Source: Datura wrightii (taxonomy: Eukaryota; Streptophyta; Magnoliopsida; Solanales; Solanaceae). From it: a stretch of 64,000 nt of DNA. Both the position numbers and the translations under genes were made by a program. The notes beneath the pieces are model-generated. The model was not told where the DNA came from. It saw nothing but the letters and a program-made list of their open reading frames with translations, and made no database searches. Each line of letters opens with the position of its first letter. The first letter of the stretch is position 1. Positions 56,074-64,000 of the stretch are shown here, one piece after another. Location: positions 94,079,501 to 94,143,500 of the forward strand of contig JASDFA010000001.1 of NCBI GenBank assembly GCA_035772735.1. Reading direction: 5' to 3'.

Positions 56074-58845
56074 AACTTGGTATCAGAGAAGTTCGTATCC
56101 TAGGGAGTCTGCAAGCCGTGTCTAGTAGAGTCTTGCTTATAAATGTGTTGTGCACCTCATTCTATAAGCAGGAGGCTACGAGGCATAATAGTATGGTTAC
56201 CCTTTCTTCTTCTCAAATCGTGCTATAGAGCGGAGTTGTATAGGGTTGAGCCCCTACGCTTTCATTGCTATGTCTGTCTAGGGTAATGTTCGATATAAGA
56301 TAGACTCTATCCAGTTGCAAGATGACTACAGCAGCAGGAGGAGATACCAGTGCAGTGCCACAGTTGGGAGACAGTTAGCCTAAAGGCAGAAGTAGACGTC
56401 TTTTACATTTCCCCACTATCCTCCCGAGGCACTAGAAACTTCCTAAGGTAATATATATGTCAGCATCATCACCAATCCCTCCTTTAGCCTTGGAACAGTA
56501 CCTCATAATAGTATACATTTGAGTTGGCTTACCTACTAGATATGTAGAATTAGACATGGGCAAGAGTTAAGATTGGACCACCTAAAACATACAAAGGGTC
56601 GTGTAAGGTCTATACCCTCCAGCCTTTAGAACTATTGAAACTCATGCTCTAACCCTGGTATAGAACGATAGGGTTACTTCCCACCTCCCAGTTTATTCTT
56701 CCAATACAACAAAAATCGTAAGTACCACTGCCATGTTGCCTAGAATAAAGAGTAAAGGAGGACGAGAATTATTCACTTCAAGAAAGGTTAGGAAGTGGTT
56801 AAGACCCTTAGTGTTTAAATAAGTTATCTAGACCTTTATGATAGTAAATTAGGAGAGAAAATAAGACCATCCGTAGTACCCAAGTACGTGAGGGAGTCCA
56901 TAAGTGATAGATCCCCAGCAATAGTAAAGTTTAGGTCAGAAATAAGCCGATTTCAATGCAGTATGCTAATAACAGTAGGACATACCTGCAAGGTAATGGC
57001 TAGGGCCCTAGTTTGTTATGTCGAAGGACAGAGAGATCATATAAACAAAATGGGCCCGAGTGTGGGTCAGAGGGATATAAGTTGGTAGACTTGGTCAGTA
57101 AAATCCTTGACAACATAAGGCAGAAGGCACGAACCGCAGAGCTCAGTCCAATGGAGTAAGGGGGAAGGCACGAGTTCTTAACTTCGGAAGGAAACAGAAT
57201 TACTTCCAAGCTAAAAGATAAGTGGCAGAGTATGGGACCACTGCTGAATGTCGAGAAATAAGCATCGGGCTAACAGTTAAGAGATAGTGAGATTATAACC
57301 TGGAATGCTAAAAAATCACCATCAGTTGTGGGAGTAAAGTAAGGGTGACACAGAGATTCTAACCTAGAGACAAGGCCCAGTAGGAAGTTATTAGCCTTTG
57401 AAATAATAAGTGGCAGAGTCATAAGACCTAGAGGTTGACTTTGCATCCCAAAGGTGGCAGAACTTCGTTAGCAGTCTATAGCCAAGATGCATCATGTCCG
57501 TTACTCCCTCCACCTAGAGTTTAACAAAAAAGCATCAGATTGTAAGAGAGACTTACTGATGGCATGGGAAGAGGGAACATATGACTGAGTCATAGCGTAA
57601 AGCACCAATGACCAGCCAGGGGAGGCTGGATAGCAGGAATCGAGTAGGCCAATTCTGGAGATAGTCGTTCCTACAAAGGGAGTGGACAATGGTCAATATG
57701 ATTATAGTTAGAGGGTTTCTTCGCACCAGATGTAAATTGACCTTATTTGAATTAGTGTAGAAGGCTAACGAGATCAATTCATTTCTCGCCGGATGGAATT
57801 ATGTTTCAGTTAAAGCTTATGCTGAGTTAAATGTTTAAGAAGTAGTCAGGTTACGTGGAGCCCAAGTGGTTAATAAATTCTTAAGGAGAAGCGCAATTTA
57901 CAACTAAGTTCTAGAAAAGGCTTCAGAATAGAGTGAGACAGATGTTAACTTAAGTACGGATTCTCGTCCCCAGACAAATAGCCAAGTAGAGCACATAATG
58001 CAGACGTCCAGAGATCTATTGCGGGTGGAGATGTTGGCCCTCTATATGATGACCTGAAGTACAAAAATCAAAGGTAGTGAACCAGCGCATACTATAACAG
58101 GCAAACGAAAAAAGTTAAACTTATCAAGAAATGGGTACCGATAGCCTAGGATCGCCGGAAGTCTTACCTTAACGTACAGCGTAGACAGATAAGGATTAAA
58201 GTAGCAGCTGAGTATTTCTAAAAGCTACATTGATGAAGGGCACTACGAGAATTAGAGAAAAGGCAAGCTTAGCCTTAGGTTCATTGGTCATATTGTATCT
58301 TCTCGAGAGCAGACAAAGTGGCATAGGGGATAGAATTGCCTTCAGAACCGAAATTGGTCCATTAAGTCTTTTGCATGTCAATGTTGTGGAATACATATAA
58401 GAGACCCATCCCAAGTTGTGTCCTATTGAGGACGTTCAATTTATTAAGGAACTAACCTGTAAAGAAGTTCCAGTTGCCATACTAGATAAGCAAGTTCGAA
58501 GATTGAGAACTTAAAGATGTAGCCACAGTTAAGGTACTGTGGAAGAATAAGAATAAAGAAGAGATGACCTAGGAAGCTAAGGACGACATGAAATCTAGAT
58601 ATCCTCATCTGTTCCAGAATTGATCCAGACTATGCAATTAAGGTAAAGTCATTGTTCAGTTATTATTTTACTATTTATGCTATCTATACAGTTCAATCGA
58701 CTACCATTATGTTGTGGAAGAGTTTTTATAGTGCCATGTGAGAAACCTGTAGTGGACTTTTCTTCGTTTCAGGTTCTTGAGATAGTCCATATTACAGGGG
58801 AGACTCTATCGAAATTTCCATGGCAACTAATAAAAAATACTTGAG
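56074..58845 (+). pseudogene. Heavily decayed internal region of element D
   Basis: A gag start is faintly visible near 56310-56350. From about 57880 an integrase remnant appears (region equivalent to the RGAQFTAKFW and PQTDGQAE stretches, with stops). The conserved end with PVAILDKQVRRLRT and the following chromodomain-like tail is near 58470-58620, then the post-pol stretch TTCTTGAGATAGTCCA (58780). Between about 56450 and 57850 I recognise nothing. The protease and RT are deleted or too changed to read. No 3' LTR follows. Confidence 0.7.
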
Positions 58846-60390
58846 CCTTTCAAGGTCGGCCATCTATACATATATTGGCACCTGTGAAATGCAGGTGCAA
58901 ATGCAGAAGCCAAGATGGGTAATCTAATGAGACCAGCGAAGCAACCATGTCTCGCAGATGGGCACCTACAAAATGCAGGTGCCCTACAAGTGAGTCTATG
59001 CTGAAAAGGGTAAAATCATCGAACTCTTACACCAGGACATTTTGGAAGCTTCTCAGGGCAAAATTGGAATCCGGGCACAAGAAAAGAGAGCAGACTTTTC
59101 TTAATTTGTACACACCTTGATCTTATAAGAAAAGAACTTTTTGAATATCAATTTCTGTAGCGAGAGAAACATAGAGAGAAGTGGGAGTTAGTCTTCTTTT
59201 TCTTCAAATTGTAGGGTAAGAACCCACCATTGAAGCATACTTTGAAGCTTAACTTTACTACATCTTGTTGATATAATTCTCTTGTCCTCATTAATGAGTA
59301 GCTAATTTGATTGCTAGGGGTGTGTGCTTGATAGGGGTTTAGATTGGATTGAGTGTTATTAATTTGGTGTTAAAATCACTTATTGTGCATGAATATAGTG
59401 ATTTCTCTAAGTTTTAATTAAAATATTTATGGTTGCAAACATAGATAGTGTGTACTTATCTTGCGTTTGCTTGAAAAAGGAAGTAGGATATGGGTAAGAA
59501 AGCATTAATGGGAGATTTAGTTTTGTAAGTTTGGGGTTGGGCTAGAGATAGCCAAAACCCATTTCCATAACTCATTCAAGAGTTAAGGTTAGAAATAGCT
59601 TAATTCTTCTCTAAGTCAATATGGGTAATTTGTTATGTGGCCTTGGGGTTTGAAAAAACCCAAGTAGAATATATCCAAGTGGTTGAAAGACATCAGGTAC
59701 AACCTAATGCATGGCTATTCATACTTGTATTTGATTCTTTAGACTATTCAATTAACCCCAATTCTATCGGCGCCCCGTCAATAATACATCCCTAGTATTT
59801 TCTCTCATATTGCTTCAATTTGGATTACCCTATCGTTAATTATATTTAGAATCATATACTGATTTTATTTTTCCCCCAAAATTTTATTTTTTAAATTTGT
59901 GATACAATGATGCTAGTTAGTTCAGATTGATATACAAATTTACTAGTAATCACTCCCCATTCCCCGTGGATTCGACCCCCACTCTTAGTTGGGTTAGTTA
60001 TACTGCAGAGAACTGTGTACACTCTCTCAATTGTGGAGTGGATTTGGACATTATCATGTTGTCATTTCTCCATAAAAATGACACTTTCCTTGGTCTAATT
60101 CAGAGGGCATATGTATTTTAGTGGCTGGCATGTTTCACTTCTCTAATTTAGGCATGCATATGTTGATAAGGTGTCATAAGTGGAGGTTGCATGCTTAGTT
60201 CAAATAGTTGCGAGAATACTACATTTTGATTGATAGAGGGGGTGGCTAGATTGAATTTTGTGTGTTGGTAGCTGTTGTCAACAATCACCCTTGTCATGAT
60301 AATTTATGATTCTGGGACTTTAGTTAGTTGTAGGGTAGTTTCTTTTCATAGTTTGCTTGAGGACAAGCAAATGCTTTAAGTTGGGAGTGT
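58846..60390 (+). mobile_element. Remnant of an Athila/Tat-like element: LTR piece, short 3' region and purine tract
   Basis: It contains two hairpin-like inverted repeats (58878-58898 and 58960-58984), a TATA-like TCTTATAAG near 59121, and later the phrase GTGGATTCGACCCC (59968-59981), which resembles the GTGGGTTCGAC stretch near the end of the element B LTR. It ends with TTTAAGTTGGGAGTGT (60375-60390), a purine tract before TGATGTGTTG. No gag or pol survives. The left boundary is approximate. Confidence 0.5.
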
Positions 60391-61055
60391 TGATGTGTTG
60401 AGGAATTAGCAACAAATCTTTGCTTCGTTTCACAACATTTTGGATGTCTTTAGGAGTTAAATTAAGTAGAAAATAACCTTAAATCAATGAAAATATGAAA
60501 AGAGTTTAAACCAAAAAAATTCTCCAAGGACGAGGAAACATACGACTACCTTTCGGAAACACGATCCGCTTCATCTACCGTCTATTACCAGCTTCAAATT
60601 CCAGAAACTAAGATAATAGAGTCCTTACAATATGGTTTCAAGGAAGGACCGTCTTCCCAAAAGATGGTCAGTCAATTGAAGGACGGACTCAAGCTAGGCA
60701 GAATTGGAACAATAAAGTACGGTGCAGAGGGTGAATCATCTTCCCAAGGACAGTCCGTCAATCAATAGATGACAAGCTGCTAGATAGAACATGAAATGTA
60801 AAGCACAGACTAAAGGACAGCCTGTCCATCCAAAGGACTATCAGTCTCTGTACGCCTGACCTCCAAAGTTTTTATTAATTAGGATTTTTGGGACATATTA
60901 TAAATAGATTTTTCTTGTAATTTTTTGAGAGAGCTTTTTCCATGTTTCAGTTCATACATAGAGTAGATAGTAGAATTATCTAGGTAGCCATACTTTTCTT
61001 TGTAGATTCTAAATCGTAGCTTGTAACAGATCTTGAGCATATTTACGTGCCCATG
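60391..61055 (+). repeat. Partial LTR of an Athila/Tat-like family
   Basis: Begins TGATGTGTTG after a purine tract. It carries short inverted repeats (GGACAGTCCGTC 60748-60759, GGACAGCCTGTCC 60815-60827) and then TATAAATA at 60899-60906. It is cut short at about 61055 by another LTR start. Confidence 0.55.
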
Positions 61056-61437
61056 TGATATTTATACCCGAGCTTTAGTCGTGTTTTTACCTTGTTTTTA
61101 GTATAATATCATGTAATTGTGCTTATAATAGTGTGCATGGAATAACAAATATGATTATCTTATTTTGTAAGTTCAAAATGCTAAGGAGGAAGCCAATTGT
61201 GAAGTTAAATGAGTAAGAAGGAAGTGCTAAAGGATTTTAGATGAAAATGCATAAAGATAGCAAGAGGAATATGATGCCGCACAAAGCCAGCATGCCATGC
61301 TAGTAGACTTCGCCAGGCCTGTGCATGCCCGCGTGATGGCAGCCTGGCAGTAGCCGTGCGCAATGGAACTGTGCCACGCTAGGTACAGTGCATGCTGATG
61401 TCCGTTCCATGGCAGGAGATAGGTGCGATAGGTGCCA
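61056..61437 (+). repeat. 5' part of another Athila-like LTR
   Basis: TGATATTTATACCCGAGC resembles the opening of the element B LTR (TGATCACGGGC...). Both then have a TTTTGTAGGTT/TTTTGTAAGTT stretch and a GC-rich block. It is truncated at 61437 by the family E LTR. Confidence 0.5.
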
Positions 61438-62995
61438 TGTCACGACCTGAACATAGGTTCGGATCTAGACATGGGACAAAGAACCCCGAGAGGCTCCAAG
61501 TTGACCCATAGCATAAACATGATATCTAAAATCAACATAATTAAGCAGAAGTCTAACATACTTAATATTGTGGATGTCTGGAAATATCATAACATCTGAA
61601 TACACAACACACGGCTGAAACTGCATACATGCTATGTCTGAAAAGCCTCTACTACTGACGAGTTGATGGGACAAGACCCCAACTAATTCACTATAGACCG
61701 AAACTAAAAATACTAAATACAACTAAAAGAAGGGCCCTCGAAAGATGAGGATTCACCAACTTTGACTAGAAAGTGCTAATACTATAGATCTGGCTAATGA
61801 CAGGACTGAGCCTAGATATCCAAGCCTGTATCATGAAATGATACAGCATAGTGTATGCGGTTAGTACGTGGAATGTACCGAGTATGTAAGGTAAGTAAAA
61901 CCACTAAGTAAGTAAAATCATAAATTATGCATATCATAAAAACATAATCAAAATAAGATTTTGAGAATAAGGCTTGCATGCTATTTTCTTCATGATCTAA
62001 ACATAACTGAATATCACAACTGAATCGAATGAGCCAAGCTAAAAACTGATAATCATAAGTAAAACTAAACGTTGGGTCAAACCTGCTGAAAACATAATAT
62101 TAGGACTGATGAACATGCATAACTAAAGTCATGAGGAACAATGGGAGACTCGTCCTATAACCGACATTACCACGATAGAGCTTACGTGGTGCCGAGAATT
62201 ACACTCAAGTGGGAAGATCCGTCCAAAGCCTTGCCAGGGCTAAGAACGCTACCATGATATTGATATCAAGCCGAAGGCCCCTTGGGGTCATGGGAAGCTC
62301 ACTAGGGAGGTCCCAAGGTATATATGCAAATCTACGTTGGTCGTAGTTTTGAGGCACAGGGTTGACTGACCCTTAGCCTACTTGGTGCTAGACACTACTC
62401 CCAAAAACATGCATATGCTCTCCATCATTTTTCAACGAAGCTGACCATCGTGTAATGACATACAAAATCTGAAATCATAACATAAGGAGCCTTGGGCTCA
62501 AACCATGCCACAAGCTGAAAAGAGTGGGAGTCTAGACTCCAAAATCCATGTGGTAAGCAAATAACATGAAATTTAGATAAATCATGAAACATAATTGATT
62601 ATATGGGCTTGCCCAATAATTAGACATGCTTAAAATACACTAGACCACTCAAAAACATGAACATGGGAATGGATAATTCAAAATCATACTTTCATCAAAC
62701 ACATCTCATCATGCTTGAATACATTTATCATAGATCTTAACTTTCATGAACTCCCTGGGATGGGCATCAAAATTTTTAAAACTTAAAAACATAATTTCTA
62801 ATTGAAAACATTGTAAAATATGCCCACTAATCATAATTCAACATTTGAAACATATAGAGATCATACCCATGATTGATACTTAGAGAATTCATATGTCGAA
62901 TTAAAACCCCATAGATTCATCAACTAGAATTTCATGAATTGAAGAGGGATTGGGCATGGTATGGATGAATACACCCATTCATAACCCTACATACC
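61438..62995 (-). repeat. Second LTR of family E, interrupted
   Basis: Begins TGTCACGACC and follows 50455-52020 closely in order. The match stops at CATACCT (62990-62996), where the LTR of the next element starts. The palindrome-bearing U3 end is therefore not in this copy within the window. Confidence 0.8.
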
Positions 62996-64000
62996 TATCA
63001 CCCCCCACCCAAGGGAGGCATGACTCGCACCTAGTGCCACACTAGAATCTGGACTAACTTGACTAGACTGGACTACGCTTGTAACTTAATTCAAGAAAAT
63101 GACGAGCTATATCTCGGTTGTAAATACAGTCTCTGACCGACAAGGCCACCTGTAAAAGAAGACAACAAACCACCAATAATGCAATAACAGGGACCCTATG
63201 CGGGCCGACAAGACCACCATGTTGTCTAGCTATAACTGAAATGAAATCAGGTAACTAAACTGCACTATAGCCGATAAGGCTACTAACTGACAGCTAAAAA
63301 AGGCCCCACACGACCAACGCCTTAAATAAAACATACATAGGCCCCACACAGCCAATAACAAAAGCTAACTTCTGGAAATCTATAGCCTGCAAGCCTTTGA
63401 AAGTGGAATAATGGTCGAAACAGGGCCCTAACCTACTCATGAACTGTACAACAAAAGAACAAACCTCTTCAAACTATCAACTCTGGAGGAAAGGAGCTAA
63501 ATAAACTGCTAACTCCAGCTGATGGCTAGGAATGCTCCGACCCGTGTCTATCCACACCTGTAGGAAAGTAATATAGTGCCCCAAGTATGGGCGTTAGTAC
63601 AATATGTACCAAATATGTAAGGCAGTAAAATGATAACTGAATGAAAGCTGATAAAACTAAAGCAATCAAGAATAGGGGTAAGAGTTTAACCTGAATGATC
63701 TCACCATTTGAAACATTAAACTAATAAGTATACATCTACAAACAATAACCTAACTGGACCCCCATAAGTATGGAAGGTACAAACAACACAGAATAACCTA
63801 CCTGGGCCCCATAAGCCCCGTCAAATACAAACAATGTACACTCCACTATCCAGCTACTAAAGGTTTTGCAACATACTATAACTCGGGAATACTCATACTC
63901 TGAAACTGTATTAGAGCCGGATGGGCTCCAATAGCTCCATCTGTGTCCGAGCTGTAGAACTGGACCCCGAGCGTTGGCTCGACTATGGATCATAATGTAA
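62996..64000 (-). repeat. Start of a minus-strand Tekay-like LTR (element F), runs off the window
   Basis: TATCACCCCCC...GGCATGAC..GCACCTAGTGCC matches the reverse of the D LTR end, with the usual TG at the terminus changed to TA. It continues with the CGGGCCGACAAG...CCACCATGTTGTCTAGC stretch shared with element C (39230-39262). No coding sequence. Confidence 0.75.

Overview
This window looks like plant nuclear DNA made almost entirely of nested LTR retrotransposons plus a broken endogenous pararetrovirus. I found no host gene, rRNA, tRNA gene or CRISPR array. The plant signs are Ty3/gypsy elements with an initiator-tRNA-Met primer site and LTRs of 2.5-3.3 kb (Tekay/Del-type chromoviruses), Athila-type elements with the TGGCGCCGTTGCCGGGGA-like primer site, and integrated Caulimoviridae sequence. 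A eudicot, possibly Solanaceae, is my best guess. That rests on family resemblance only.

Layout. 1-11371: Tekay-like element A (+ strand). Its 5' LTR is cut by the window edge and carries a solo Athila-type LTR (2153-3593, TSD TCGAC/TCGGC). Its gag-pol is decayed and its 3' LTR is truncated. 11372-13906: minus-strand fragment of another gypsy element, without LTRs. 13907-27207: minus-strand Athila-type array. It holds a complete LTR-internal-LTR unit (17411-27207) followed by a second partial internal region (13907-17410), so a 4,921-bp block occurs twice, offset by 8,380 bp. The unit encodes Gag, an aspartic protease and a 'putative plant transposon protein'-type ORF, but no RT, RNase H or integrase.

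27208-49865: an endogenous pararetrovirus (minus strand, about 4.5 kb in pieces) split by two clean insertions. Element B (30817-38572, TSD CTTAT) is a gag-protease-only Athila relative. Element C (38996-49420, TSD GGTAC) is a nearly full-coding Tekay-like element on the minus strand. The viral order on the minus strand is RT, RNase H, ORF4, intergenic promoter, tRNA-Met primer site, ORF1, movement protein. The integrated copy therefore runs across the viral replication origin.

49866-64000: gypsy scraps. These are a plus-strand PR-RT fragment, two copies of a minus-strand LTR (50455-52752 and 61438-62995), a very old Tekay-like element D (52795-about 58845), pieces of Athila/Tat-like LTRs (about 58846-61437) and the start of another minus-strand Tekay-like LTR (62996-64000).

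The most interesting signals are not genes. (1) Two short stem-loops directly follow the protease stop codon in both pol-less Athila families. One has an identical AGGCAA loop and a co-varying stem. (2) The 11-bp dyad CCGTGWCACGG, usually as an inverted pair, sits just upstream of the TATA box in LTRs of otherwise unrelated lineages and again inside the Athila-like internal region ahead of its second ORF. (3) Other LTR families here place different inverted repeats near their promoters.
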